Assembly (NCBI RefSeq): GCF_039872765.1
Contig: NZ_JBDPZC010000004.1
Span: forward strand, 62,001-126,000
Reading direction: 5' to 3'
DNA length: 64,000 nt
DNA from: Roseateles_B flavus
GTDB taxonomy: Bacteria > Pseudomonadota > Gammaproteobacteria > Burkholderiales > Burkholderiaceae_C
Shown: positions 8,427 through 16,802 of the stretch, in pieces
Position numbering within the stretch: the stretch's first letter is position 1
Layout: each line of letters begins with the position of its first letter
Translations under genes and position numbers: made by a program
Notes under the pieces: model-generated
What the model was told of the DNA's origin: nothing
Database searches by the model: none
The model's input: the letters and a program-made list of their open reading frames with translations, nothing else

Positions 8427-8496
8427 TCCGCACGGTCGCTCAAGGCCACCTGGTTTGTATTGCGCGGCGCAGCCCGCGCCCCCGCACGGATCGTGC

Positions 8497-8560
8497 GGAT
8501 CCGGCTCTGCCGGGCCGTCACGATCGCCCCCCAGGGGGGCTCGCGAAGCGAGTAGGGGGG
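8497..8560. repeat. Composite palindromic intergenic repeat, copy A
   Basis: This element has two parts: GGATCCGGCTCTGCCGGGCC, then a C6/G6 palindrome followed by TCGCGAAGCGAGTAGGGGGG. It ends directly at the stop codon of the acyl-CoA-binding protein gene. The same two-part design recurs at 46051-46117 and, less completely, at 47743-47785. Confidence 0.6.
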
Positions 8561-8812
8561 TTATTTCAGATCATTGATGAGGTCGATGTATTGCTGCATC
8601 GCCTCGTCATTGCTCGTGCCCTTCAGCGCGGCCCAGGCGTCGTACTTGGCGCGGCCGACCATGTCGGTGAAGCCGGGGCGCGAGCCTTCCACGTCGCCGC
8701 TGCTGGCCTGCTTGAACAGGGCATATATCTTGAGCAGGGTCATGTTGTCGGGGCGCTCGGGCAGGTTCTTGGAATCGGCCACTGCGGCGTCGAATTGCTC
8801 TTTGAGGCTCAT
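8561..8812 (-). CDS. Acyl-CoA-binding protein (ACBP)
   Basis: The 83-residue product is a complete ACBP domain, a four-helix protein that binds long-chain acyl-CoA esters. Family features include SLKEQFDAAVADSKNLPERPDN, the LLKIYALFKQA helix, and KYDAWAALKGTSNDEAMQQYI, which holds the conserved Lys/Trp positions. The ATG at 8812 is supported by an AAGGAGA ribosome binding site. It is divergent from the wax ester synthase/DGAT gene with only 109 bases between starts, so it probably delivers acyl-CoA to that enzyme. Confidence 0.92.
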   Translation of the reverse strand: MSLKEQFDAAVADSKNLPERPDNMTLLKIYALFKQASSGDVEGSRPGFTDMVGRAKYDAWAALKGTSNDEAMQQYIDLINDLK

Positions 8813-8921
8813 CTCGTCTCCTTGGGTTTTTCGGCACCAAAGTTTGGTGACAATCGGGATGGACACCGAGCATATTACCCAGCAATGTCTGGGTCAGACA
8901 CTCTAGAACGAGGAGCACGCC
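8813..8921. promoter_or_regulatory. Divergent promoter region with ACCCAG-N6-CTGGGT palindrome
   Basis: This 109-base gap serves both the ACBP gene and the acyltransferase gene. Bases 8877-8894 form a perfect 6-bp inverted repeat with a 6-base spacer, a plausible operator. A good AGGAG ribosome binding site at 8911-8915 serves the TTG start at 8922. Confidence 0.45.
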
Positions 8922-10370
8922 TTGGCCGCAGCAGAACGCATGTCCCGGGTCGATACCGCCTGGTTGCGGATGGATACCGAGCAGAACCTGATGATGATCG
9001 TCGGGATCTGGACCCTGCGGCCGCGGCTCTCGCTGCAGGACCTGCGCCAGCGGGTCGAGGAACGCCTGCTGCAGTACCGGCGCTTCCGCCAGAAGGTGGT
9101 GGAGGACGCGCTGGGCGCGCAGTGGGTCGACGATGAAGACTTCGACATCGCCCGCCACGTCGTGCCCGGCACGCTCAAGCCCGCGCGCGGCCAGTCCCTG
9201 CAGCAGGCCCTGCAGGAGCGCGTCGGTGCGCTGTGTGCCGAGCCGCTGGATCCGGCGCATCCGCTGTGGCAGTTCGAGCTGGTCGAGGACATGGACGGGG
9301 AGAGCGCGCTGATCGCCCGCATCCACCATTGCATCGCCGACGGCGTCGCGCTGATCGCGGTGATGCTGTCCATCACCGACGGCGGCCAGCCTCCGCCCAA
9401 GCGCCGCCGCCACGAGCCCGTGGTCGAGGAAGACCACGACTGGCTGACCGACGCCCTGCTCAAGCCCATCACCGACCTCACCATCAAGGCCATCGGCGTC
9501 TCGGGCGCGGCCATGTCCAAGGGCGTGGACCTGATGCTGGCGGCCGACCATCCCATCGACCATTCCCTGCATGCGGCCAAGCTGGGCTATCAGGCGGTCA
9601 GCGACGTCGCGGCCTTCGCGCTGATGTCCGATGACTCGCCCACCAGCCTCAAGGGCAAGCCCGGCACCGTCAAGCGCGTGGCCTGGGATGAAGGCCTGCC
9701 GCTGGATGCGGTGAAGGCCGTGGGCAAAGGGTTCAACTGCTCGGTCAACGACGTGCTGCTGTCCTGCGTGGCCGGCGCCATCGGCCGCTACCTGCGCTCG
9801 CGGGGGGAGGCGGTGGATGGCAAGGAGATCCGCGCCATGGTGCCGGTCAACCTGCGCCCGCTGGAGAAGGCCTACCAGCTGGGCAACCGCTTCGGCCTGG
9901 TGCCGCTGGTGCTGCCCATCGGCATTGCCAACCCGGTGGAGCGGCTCTACGCGGTGCGCGCCCGCATGCAGGAGCTCAAGGGCAGCTTCCAGCCCATCAT
10001 GGCCTTCGGCCTGCTCTCGGTGGCGGGTCTGCTGATCAAGCCGGTGCAGCACGCCATGCTCAACATCTTCGCCAAGAAGGCGACGGCCGTGATGACCAAT
10101 GTGCCCGGCCCGGCGGAGGCCCTGAAGTTCTGCGGTGCCACCGTGGACCGCGTGATGTTCTGGGTGCCGCAGTCCGGCGACATGGGCGTGGGCGTGTCCA
10201 TCCTGACCTACGCCGGCAAGGTGCAGTTCGGCCTCATCACCGACGAGAAGCTGTGCCCGCATCCGCAGGCCGTGATCGACCAGTTCGCGCCTGAGTTCAA
10301 CCAACTGCTGATGCTGGCCCTGATGCTGCCCTGGGGCGACGAGCAGCTGTCGGACGTCGACGGCGCCTGA
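8922..10370 (+). CDS. Wax ester synthase/diacylglycerol acyltransferase (WS/DGAT)
   Basis: The 482-residue enzyme joins acyl-CoA to a fatty alcohol or diacylglycerol to make storage lipid. The catalytic HHxxxDG motif is present as HHCIADG around residue 140. The conserved ND motif (NDVLLSCVAGAIGRYL) and the late TNVPGPAEAL segment are also present. The TTG at 8922 is chosen because AGGAG lies 6 bases upstream; an ATG at 8940 is an alternative without a good site. An ACBP gene is divergent beside it and a terminator follows. In vivo acyl acceptor is unknown. Confidence 0.9.
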   Translation: MAAAERMSRVDTAWLRMDTEQNLMMIVGIWTLRPRLSLQDLRQRVEERLLQYRRFRQKVVEDALGAQWVDDEDFDIARHVVPGTLKPARGQSLQQALQERVGALCAEPLDPAHPLWQFELVEDMDGESALIARIHHCIADGVALIAVMLSITDGGQPPPKRRRHEPVVEEDHDWLTDALLKPITDLTIKAIGVSGAAMSKGVDLMLAADHPIDHSLHAAKLGYQAVSDVAAFALMSDDSPTSLKGKPGTVKRVAWDEGLPLDAVKAVGKGFNCSVNDVLLSCVAGAIGRYLRSRGEAVDGKEIRAMVPVNLRPLEKAYQLGNRFGLVPLVLPIGIANPVERLYAVRARMQELKGSFQPIMAFGLLSVAGLLIKPVQHAMLNIFAKKATAVMTNVPGPAEALKFCGATVDRVMFWVPQSGDMGVGVSILTYAGKVQFGLITDEKLCPHPQAVIDQFAPEFNQLLMLALMLPWGDEQLSDVDGA

Positions 10371-10393
10371 GCGGCGCGCCGCGTGCGCCCATG

Positions 10394-10425
10394 AAAAAAG
10401 CCAGGCTGCGGGCCTGGCTCTTTTC
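10394..10425 (+). terminator. Rho-independent terminator after WS/DGAT
   Basis: The 8-bp stem AGCCAGGC/GCCTGGCT has a TGCGG loop, a preceding A6 run and a following CTTTT. It lies 24 bases after the acyltransferase stop. The symmetrical A/T flanks suggest it may also end the minus-strand gene that finishes at 10462. Confidence 0.8.
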
Positions 10426-10461
10426 TTATGGGCAGGGCCGGCATGGCGCCGGCCCGGATCC

Positions 10462-10788
10462 TCACTTGGACTTCTGGGCCTTGGGGCGGCCGGCGGCGGT
10501 CGGGTAGGCCGACATCACGCGGGCGGGATCGGCGTTGTCCAGGTAGGCCACGTACTGGGCTTCGGTGCACTTCAGGGCCTTGCCTTCGGTGTACTCGCCG
10601 CGCAGCTGGCCCTTGGCGTAGACGAAGCGGTATTCGTTGTCGTCACGGGCGGTGTCGAAGCTCACGGTGTGCTGGGCGGCACATTCGGCACGCAGGGCCT
10701 GCACTTCGCGGTTTTCAGCCGGCTTGGCGGCCTGGGCCAGGGAGGTGCCCAGCAGGGCGGCCAGGGCGATCAGGTGGAACTTCTTCAT
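10462..10788 (-). CDS. Small secreted protein of unknown function
   Basis: The 108-residue product starts with a clear signal peptide (MKKFHLIALAALLGTSLAQA) and has a mature part of about 88 residues with two cysteines (AECAAQH, LKCTEAQ) that could form a disulfide. The tail is basic (RPKAQKSK). I do not recognise a family. The ATG at 10788 is preferred over upstream in-frame starts because of the signal peptide and an AAAGG site. It is likely periplasmic. Confidence 0.72.
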   Translation of the reverse strand: MKKFHLIALAALLGTSLAQAAKPAENREVQALRAECAAQHTVSFDTARDDNEYRFVYAKGQLRGEYTEGKALKCTEAQYVAYLDNADPARVMSAYPTAAGRPKAQKSK

Positions 10789-11014
10789 GATGCAACCTTT
10801 GCGACGAATGCGGTGAGACGGTGCGGAGCGGGCCTCGTGGACCCGCCCGGCGGTAAAAGTGCACACAGCTTAGCGGCCCGCAGGCCTGATGACCATTGAG
10901 GGCATCCACCGAGCAGGGGCGAAATCCGTGCGCTTTCCCACGAATCGCCGGGGGTGCCCCCGCGGCTGCGGGGGGCCGGGAAGCCCCGGATCCAGGGCCT
11001 CCCCGCGCGAGGCC
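10789..11014. other. Intergenic region, no gene seen
   Basis: These 226 bases separate two minus-strand genes. They presumably hold the promoter of the small secreted protein. The CCCCCGCGGCTGCGGGGG block near 10967-10984 can form a hairpin that may end the upstream TPR gene. Nothing else is supportable. Confidence 0.4.
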
Positions 11015-11788
11015 TCACTCCTCCAGCTCTTCCTTGGCGAGCTCCACGTCCAGGCATTCCATGGCGTCCATGGGCTCGCAGGCGGCGGCGTCGGCGTAGA
11101 GCTGCTCGGCCACGGCCATGCGCTTGTCGCCCTCCAGCATGACCAGGCCGTTGGCACGCTCGATCATGGCGATGGCGCTGGTGGGGTTGAGCTTCAGCGC
11201 CTGCTCGAACATCTTGAGGCCGGTGGCCGTGTCGGCCCCCTGGGTCTTGCCCAGCAGCTTGCCGACCTTGTCGATCACCTCGGCATGGAAGGCGCCCAGG
11301 GCGATGTGGGCGTCGGCATGCTTGGGGGCCAGCTCGATGGCCTTCTCCAGCGCCGCCTTGACCTTGCCGCCCAGGCCCTGGGCCAGGGCCTTGGCCACGC
11401 TGATGCCCTGGCTGTAGCGGCCCAGGGCATAGGCCTGCCAGTACCAGGCGTTGGCGTTCTTCGGCTCGGTCTCCTGCAGGCTCTCGGCCCGCTCGGCGAC
11501 CTCCAGGAACATCTCCAGCTTGGCCTTTTCCTTCTTCTCCAGGTAGTTGGCGTAGATGGCCTGGGCCTTGTTGGCCACGGTGATGCCGGCGCTGCCCGCG
11601 GCCAGGCCGGCCTCGTAGGCCTTCTGGAACTCACCGGCGTGGAAATGGATCCAGGCCTGCTGCACGGCGGCGTCCTTGGGGAAGGGCTCGGCGTCGCCGG
11701 CGTGCAGGCGGGCCCAGTGCTTCTTCAGGCTGGCGGCGTCGTACTGGAAGGCCGCGTTGTCGTAGGGGAAGGCAGTCCACTTGGCCAT
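11015..11788 (-). CDS. Tetratricopeptide repeat protein
   Basis: The 257-residue soluble protein contains TPR-like helical pairs: NANAWYWQAYALGRY, then KHADAHIALGAFHAEVIDKVG, then NPTSAIAMIERANGLVM. It lacks a signal peptide and ends in an acidic tail (ELAKEELEE). Such proteins usually scaffold protein interactions; the partner is unknown. It lies 62 bases downstream of the TetR regulator start-to-stop block on the same strand, so co-transcription is possible but not certain. Confidence 0.75.
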   Translation of the reverse strand: MAKWTAFPYDNAAFQYDAASLKKHWARLHAGDAEPFPKDAAVQQAWIHFHAGEFQKAYEAGLAAGSAGITVANKAQAIYANYLEKKEKAKLEMFLEVAERAESLQETEPKNANAWYWQAYALGRYSQGISVAKALAQGLGGKVKAALEKAIELAPKHADAHIALGAFHAEVIDKVGKLLGKTQGADTATGLKMFEQALKLNPTSAIAMIERANGLVMLEGDKRMAVAEQLYADAAACEPMDAMECLDVELAKEELEE

Positions 11789-11850
11789 CGATGTCTCCGT
11801 GTTGTGTGTGGGGTGTGCCGCCGGGGGCAGGTCTTGCGCCTGGCGGCCGG

Positions 11851-12504
11851 CTAGCCGTTGTAGCGGCCGGCCAGCGTGAAGAGGTGCTCGCGCGAGCCGG
11901 GTTCAAGATAGGGCAGCAGGGTGCTCAGCACATGGAAGGCGCCGCGCATCAGCGCGCTGCCGGCGCGCTCGGGCTCCAGGGCGTGGCGCGGGTCGCGCAC
12001 GTATTCGTAGCTTAGCCAGTAGCTCTGCAGCACCACCATGGCCTCGGCCGTGGGGCCGGCGTCGCGGGGTTCCATGCGCAGGGCGCCGCCATGCTGCAGG
12101 CCGGACAGCACCGCGCGCATGGCCTGGCCCTTGTGCGCCAGCACGGTCTGGAAGTGCGTCTCCAGCTTGCGGTTCTTGGAGAGTAGGTCGTTGAGGTCGC
12201 GGTAGAGGAAGCGGTGCTTCCAGATCAGCTCGAAGAGCATGTGGAAGAAGAGCCAGGCGTCTTCCACGTTGCGGACGTTGTCCGAGGCGCCCAGCAGCTC
12301 GGTGAGCTCGCGCTCGTAGGCCGCGAACAAGGCGTTGATCAGCTCGTCCTTGGCGGGGTAGTGGTAGTAGAGGTTGCCGGGGCTGATGTTGAGCTCGGCC
12401 GAGATGAGCGTGGTCGAGACGTTGGGTTCACCGAAGCGGTTGAACAGGTCCAGCGTGACTTCGAGGATGCGTTCTGCGGTGCGCCGCGGCTTCTTGGTGG
12501 CCAT
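11851..12504 (-). CDS. TetR/AcrR family transcriptional regulator
   Basis: The 217-residue protein has an N-terminal TetR helix-turn-helix (RILEVTLDLFNRFGEPNVSTTLI, then the recognition segment SPGNLYYHYPAKDELI). A longer C-terminal ligand domain follows, of the TetR_C_33-like kind. It is divergent from an ABC-2 type exporter with 113 bases between starts, so that exporter is the obvious candidate target. The inducer is unknown. Confidence 0.87.
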   Translation of the reverse strand: MATKKPRRTAERILEVTLDLFNRFGEPNVSTTLISAELNISPGNLYYHYPAKDELINALFAAYERELTELLGASDNVRNVEDAWLFFHMLFELIWKHRFLYRDLNDLLSKNRKLETHFQTVLAHKGQAMRAVLSGLQHGGALRMEPRDAGPTAEAMVVLQSYWLSYEYVRDPRHALEPERAGSALMRGAFHVLSTLLPYLEPGSREHLFTLAGRYNG

Positions 12505-12617
12505 GGAATGCTTTTAGTGGCTGTCTCGGCTGATTCTGGCACCAAGACGAGTCCCTACTCTAGGGGTTTGGCTCCAGCGCCAGCAGGAATTTGGCACGCT
12601 CCCTACAATCCGCCGCC

Positions 12618-13565
12618 ATGCAAAGCCCCACCCCTGCAGCGGCCGCCCCCACAGGCCGCGAGCACCCGGCCCTTCGCTTCGAGGCGGTCTCCAAGACCTA
12701 CCGCGGCGGCCAGGTGAAGGCCCTGGACCAGGTCTCCTTCGACATCCAGCCCGGCGAATTCTTCGGCCTCCTGGGCCCCAACGGCGCCGGCAAGACCAGC
12801 CTCATCTCCATCCTCGCCGGCCTCTCGAAGGCCAGCAGCGGCCGCGTGCGTGTGCTGGGCCATGACGTGGTGGACGACTACGCCGCCGCCCGCAAGTGCC
12901 TGGGCATCGTGCCGCAGGAGCTGGTCTTCGACCCCTTCTTCTCGGTGCGCGAGGCCCTGGAAATCCAGAGCGGCTACTTCGGCGTGCGCAACAACGGCGC
13001 CTGGATCGACGAGCTGCTGGAGAACCTCGGCCTGGCCGACAAGGCCCGCGCCAACATGCGCCAACTCTCGGGCGGCATGAAGCGCCGCGTGCTGGTGGCC
13101 CAGGCCCTGGTGCACCGCCCGCCGGTGATCGTGCTGGACGAGCCCACCGCCGGTGTGGACGTGGAACTGCGCCAGACGCTGTGGGCCTTCATCGCCCGGC
13201 TCAACAAGGAAGGCCACACCGTCCTGCTGACCACCCACTACCTGGAAGAGGCGGAGGCGCTGTGCCACCGCATCGCCATGCTCAAGACCGGCCGCATCGT
13301 GGCCCTGGACCGCACCAGCAACCTGCTGGCCGGCAAGGCCTCCACCATGCTGCGCTTCAAGACCGACGCTGCGCTGCCGCAAGACCTGACCCCTCTCTCC
13401 CGGGTGACCGGCCGCATCGTGCAGATCAAGGCGCATGACGCGGCCGAGGTCGAGAGCGTGCTGGCCCGCCTGCGCGCGGCCGGCGTGCCGGTGGAGGACC
13501 TCGAGATCGGCCGTGCCGACCTGGAGGACGTGTTCCTGGAGATCATGCAAGGAGCGCAGGCATGA
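12618..13565 (+). CDS. ABC-2 type transporter ATP-binding protein
   Basis: The 315-residue ATPase has Walker A GPNGAGKT, Q-loop VPQELVF, signature LSGGMKRR, Walker B VIVLDEPTAGVD and the switch TTHYLEE. It resembles YadG/CcmA-type export ATPases. The ATG at 12618 is preceded by a TACAAT box (12604-12609), so the transcript may be nearly leaderless. It overlaps the permease gene by 4 bases. One exact copy of the dispersed 14-mer lies in frame near residue 258 (PQDLTPL). In related bacteria this pair lies just upstream of bolA-hisG; the substrate is not established here. Confidence 0.92.
   Translation: MQSPTPAAAAPTGREHPALRFEAVSKTYRGGQVKALDQVSFDIQPGEFFGLLGPNGAGKTSLISILAGLSKASSGRVRVLGHDVVDDYAAARKCLGIVPQELVFDPFFSVREALEIQSGYFGVRNNGAWIDELLENLGLADKARANMRQLSGGMKRRVLVAQALVHRPPVIVLDEPTAGVDVELRQTLWAFIARLNKEGHTVLLTTHYLEEAEALCHRIAMLKTGRIVALDRTSNLLAGKASTMLRFKTDAALPQDLTPLSRVTGRIVQIKAHDAAEVESVLARLRAAGVPVEDLEIGRADLEDVFLEIMQGAQA
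13380..13393 (+). repeat. Dispersed 14-mer CAAGACCTGACCCC, copy 3
   Basis: Exact copy inside the ABC ATPase gene, in frame, in the weakly conserved C-terminal region. Confidence 0.8.
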
Positions 13566-14332
13566 GCGCCATTCGCCTGGAGGGTGCCCGCACCCTGTTC
13601 TACAAGGAAGTGCTGCGCTTCTGGAAGGTGAGCTTCCAGACCGTGGCCGCGCCGGTGCTGACCGCCGTGCTGTACCTGCTGATCTTCGGCCACGTGCTGG
13701 AGGACCATGTGAAGGTCTACGGCCATGTGGCCTACACCGCCTTCCTGATCCCGGGGCTGGTGATGATGAGCGTGCTGCAGAACTCGTTCGCCAACAGCTC
13801 GTCGTCGCTGATCCAGAGCAAGATCACCGGCAACCTGGTCTTCGTGCTGCTGACGCCGCTGTCGCACTGGGCCTGGTTCCTGGCCTATGTGGGCGCCTCG
13901 GTGGTGCGTGGCCTGGCCGTGGGCCTGGGCGTCTTCCTGGTGACCGCCTGGTTCGCGCCGCCGGGGCTGGCGCAGCCGTTGTGGGTGCTGGTCTTCGCGC
14001 TGCTGGGCGCGGGCATGCTGGGCGCGCTGGGATTGATCGCCGGCCTGTGGGCCGAGAAGTTCGACCAGATGGCGGCCTTCCAGAACTTCATCATCATGCC
14101 CATGACCTTCCTCTCGGGCGTGTTCTATTCGGTGCATTCGCTGCCGGCCTTCTGGCAGGGCGTGAGCCACCTGAACCCCTTCTTCTACATGATCGACGGC
14201 TTCCGCCACGGCTTCTTCGGCGTCAGTGACGTCTCGCCCTGGCTGAGCCTGTCCATCGTGGGCGCGAGCTTCGTGGCGGTCTCCGCCATCGCGCTGGGGC
14301 TGCTCAAGCGGGGCTACAAGATCCGCGGCTGA
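13562..14332 (+). CDS. ABC-2 type transporter permease
   Basis: The 256-residue integral membrane protein has six predicted membrane segments. These include VAAPVLTAVLYLLIFG, AYTAFLIPGLVMMSVL and FIIMPMTFLSGVFYSV, the last being the ABC-2 signature region. It overlaps the ATPase gene by ATGA, so translation is coupled. The pair forms a YadGH-like exporter. Putative cargo includes lipid or toxic compounds, but nothing in the sequence decides this. Confidence 0.92.
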   Translation: MSAIRLEGARTLFYKEVLRFWKVSFQTVAAPVLTAVLYLLIFGHVLEDHVKVYGHVAYTAFLIPGLVMMSVLQNSFANSSSSLIQSKITGNLVFVLLTPLSHWAWFLAYVGASVVRGLAVGLGVFLVTAWFAPPGLAQPLWVLVFALLGAGMLGALGLIAGLWAEKFDQMAAFQNFIIMPMTFLSGVFYSVHSLPAFWQGVSHLNPFFYMIDGFRHGFFGVSDVSPWLSLSIVGASFVAVSAIALGLLKRGYKIRG

Positions 14333-14379
14333 GGCCCGCCGCAACAGCGCCCGCGAAGCCCGCTTGCGTCAACTCAGAA

Positions 14380-14398
14380 GCCCCGGCCTGGCCGGGGC
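14380..14398 (+). terminator. GC-rich hairpin after the exporter genes
   Basis: GCCCCGGC-CTG-GCCGGGGC forms an 8-bp stem 47 bases after the permease stop. There is no U-run, so it may act only as an attenuator or mRNA end. Confidence 0.4.
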
Positions 14399-14412
14399 GG
14401 TCTGCGTCTCGG

Positions 14413-14418
14413 TAGAAT
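14413..14418 (+). promoter_or_regulatory. Candidate -10 box (TAGAAT) before bolA
   Basis: TAGAAT lies 10 bases before the bolA ATG. It would give a transcript with almost no leader. No clear -35 box is seen at the normal spacing, so the call is tentative. Confidence 0.3.
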
Positions 14419-14428
14419 CCCGCCCATC

Positions 14429-14698
14429 ATGGCCGATCCCACTCCCGCTGAAGTTCAGCAATACATTGCCGACGGACTCCCCTGCCAGCTGCTGCAGGTC
14501 GAGGGTGACGGCCGCCATTTCTTCGCCACCATCGTCTCCGCGGAGTTCGAGGGCCTGTCCCGCATCCGCCGCCACCAGCGCGTCTACCAGGCCCTGGGCG
14601 AGCGCATGCGCGAGCAGATCCACGCCCTGTCCATGAAGACGCTGACGCCGGCCGAGCACGGGGCCGAGCCGGCCGCTGCCGGCCATCACCATCCCTGA
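14429..14698 (+). CDS. BolA family protein (IbaG-like)
   Basis: The 89-residue protein is a BolA-fold protein. It carries VEGDGRHFFATIVSAEFEGLSRIRRHQRVYQALG, which includes the class-typical His and RHQRVY helix. The histidine-rich C terminus (AGHHHP) is unusual. BolA/IbaG proteins partner with monothiol glutaredoxins in iron-sulfur cluster traffic. The gene normally sits upstream of murA-hisG in Burkholderiales; here hisG follows directly after 102 bases and murA is missing. Confidence 0.9.
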   Translation: MADPTPAEVQQYIADGLPCQLLQVEGDGRHFFATIVSAEFEGLSRIRRHQRVYQALGERMREQIHALSMKTLTPAEHGAEPAAAGHHHP

Positions 14699-14800
14699 CA
14701 CCCCATCCGCCTGATACCGGGCGGGTGGCGGTGTGGTGCCGCTCCCGGTGATCCCGCTGCCGTCCGCCGAGTCTAGAAATCCAGACCGCAAAGGACGCCC

Positions 14801-15442
14801 ATGATCACCCTGGCCCTCTCCAAGGGACGCATCTTCGAAGAGACCCTGCCGCTGCTGAAGGCCGCCGGCATCGAGGTGCTCGAGGACCCCGAGACCTCCC
14901 GCAAGCTGATCCTGCCCACCAGCAAGCCCGAGGTGCGCGTGGTGCTGGTGCGCGCGACCGACGTGCCCACCTATGTGCAGTACGGCGGTGCGGATCTCGG
15001 CGTGGCCGGGCGCGACGTGCTGATCGAGCACGGCGGCGCGGGCCTCTACCAGCCGCTGGACCTGCGCATCGCCCGCTGCCGCATGAGCGTGGCCACGCGC
15101 GACGACTTCGACTACGCCGCCGCGGTCAAGCAGGGCTCGCGCATCCGCGTGGCCACCAAGTACACCGAGATCGCCCGCCAGCATTTCGCCGACAAGGGCG
15201 TGCACGTGGACCTGATCAAGCTCTACGGCTCCATGGAGCTGGCCCCGCTGACCGGCCTGGCCGACGCCATCGTGGACCTGGTCTCCACCGGCAGCACGCT
15301 CAAGGCCAACCGCCTGGTGGAGGTGGAGCACATCATGGAGATCTCCTCACGCCTGGTCGTCAACCAGGCCGCGCTGAAGCTCAAGCGCGAGCCGTTGCGC
15401 CAGCTGATCGACGCTTTCGCCTCCGCTACGCCTGCCGCCTGA
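14801..15442 (+). CDS. hisG: ATP phosphoribosyltransferase, short form (HisG-S)
   Basis: The 213-residue enzyme catalyses the first step of histidine synthesis, joining ATP and PRPP. It begins MITLALSKGRIFEETLPLL and contains the PRPP-binding region DLVSTGSTLKANRL. The length shows the short form, which lacks the C-terminal regulatory domain and needs the HisZ subunit for activity. No hisZ lies in this window. It starts the hisGD segment, 10 bases before hisD. Confidence 0.97.
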   Translation: MITLALSKGRIFEETLPLLKAAGIEVLEDPETSRKLILPTSKPEVRVVLVRATDVPTYVQYGGADLGVAGRDVLIEHGGAGLYQPLDLRIARCRMSVATRDDFDYAAAVKQGSRIRVATKYTEIARQHFADKGVHVDLIKLYGSMELAPLTGLADAIVDLVSTGSTLKANRLVEVEHIMEISSRLVVNQAALKLKREPLRQLIDAFASATPAA

Positions 15443-15452
15443 GGGGAATGAG

Positions 15453-16763
15453 ATGCTGAAGCTGCGACAACTCAACACCCAGGGCGCCGACTTCGAGGCC
15501 GAGTTCCAGCGCGTGCTGCACTGGTCCGCCGACACCGACGCCGCCATCGAGTCCCGCGTGGCCGAGATCCTGGCCGATGTGCGCGCCCGTGGCGATGCCG
15601 CGGTGCTGGAGTACACCGCCCGCTTCGATCGGCTGACGGCCGCATCGCTCGGTGCGCTGGAGCTGACCCGCGAGGAGCTCAAGGCCGCCTTCGACGGTCT
15701 GCCGGCCGCCCAGCGCGAGGCCCTGGAGGCCGCCGCGCGCCGCGTGCGCAGCTACCACGAGCGCCAGAAGGCCGCCTGCGGCGAGAGTTGGAGCTACCGC
15801 GACGAGGACGGCACCCTGCTGGGGCAAAAGGTGACCCCACTGGACCGCGTGGGCATCTATGTGCCGGGCGGCAAGGCCGCCTACCCCAGCAGCGTGCTGA
15901 TGAACGCCATCCCGGCCCAGGTGGCGGGCGTGCCCGAGATCATCATGGTCGTGCCCACCCCCGGCGGTGAGAAGAACGCCCTGGTGCTGGCCGCCGCGTA
16001 TGTGGCCGGTGTGCACCGCGCCTTCACCATCGGCGGTGCGCAGGCCGTGGCCGCGCTGGCCTACGGCACGGCCACCGTGCCGCGCGTAGACAAGATCACC
16101 GGCCCAGGCAATGCCTATGTGGCCAGCGCCAAGAAGCATGTCTTCGGCCAGGTGGGCATCGACATGATCGCCGGGCCCAGCGAGATCCTCGTCCTGGCCG
16201 ACGGCACGACGCCGCCGGACTGGGTCGCCATGGATCTCTTCAGCCAGGCCGAGCACGACGAGCTGGCGCAGAGCATCCTCCTGTGCCCGGATGCCGGCTA
16301 CATCGCGCAGGTGGCCGCGGCCATCGAGCGCCTGCTGCCCACCATGCCGCGCCAGGAGGTGATCCGCGCCTCGCTGGAGGGCCGTGGCGCGCTGATCCTC
16401 ACGCGCTCGATGGAAGAGGCCTGCGAGATCAGCAACCGCATCGCGCCCGAGCACCTGGAGGTCTCCAGCCACGAGCCCCATCGCTGGGAGCCCCTGCTGC
16501 GCCACGCCGGCGCGCTCTTCCTGGGGGCCTACACCAGCGAATCCCTGGGCGATTACTGCGCGGGGCCCAACCACGTGTTGCCGACCTCGGGCACGGCGCG
16601 CTTCTCCTCGCCGCTGGGCGTCTACGATTTCCAGAAGCGCAGCAGCCTCATCGAGGTCAGCGAGGCCGGCGCACAGAAGCTGGGCCCCATCGCCGCAACC
16701 CTGGCCTATGGCGAAGGCCTGCAGGGCCATGCGCTGGCGGCGGAGTATCGGCTGAAGACCTGA
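15453..16763 (+). CDS. hisD: Histidinol dehydrogenase
   Basis: The 436-residue zinc enzyme oxidises L-histidinol to L-histidine in two NAD-dependent steps. Family landmarks are the KVTPLDRVGIYVPGGKAAYPSS segment, GPGNAYVASAKKHVFG, the catalytic region SQAEHDE, and NHVLPTSGTARFSSPLGV near the C terminus. It follows hisG closely. A good terminator lies after it, and hisC is displaced 2.5 kb downstream by a chemoreceptor and a toxin-antitoxin pair. Confidence 0.97.
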   Translation: MLKLRQLNTQGADFEAEFQRVLHWSADTDAAIESRVAEILADVRARGDAAVLEYTARFDRLTAASLGALELTREELKAAFDGLPAAQREALEAAARRVRSYHERQKAACGESWSYRDEDGTLLGQKVTPLDRVGIYVPGGKAAYPSSVLMNAIPAQVAGVPEIIMVVPTPGGEKNALVLAAAYVAGVHRAFTIGGAQAVAALAYGTATVPRVDKITGPGNAYVASAKKHVFGQVGIDMIAGPSEILVLADGTTPPDWVAMDLFSQAEHDELAQSILLCPDAGYIAQVAAAIERLLPTMPRQEVIRASLEGRGALILTRSMEEACEISNRIAPEHLEVSSHEPHRWEPLLRHAGALFLGAYTSESLGDYCAGPNHVLPTSGTARFSSPLGVYDFQKRSSLIEVSEAGAQKLGPIAATLAYGEGLQGHALAAEYRLKT

Positions 16764-16802
16764 GACCGCGCCGTCCGTGCGACGGTGTTGTTTTCGCTCT
16801 GC

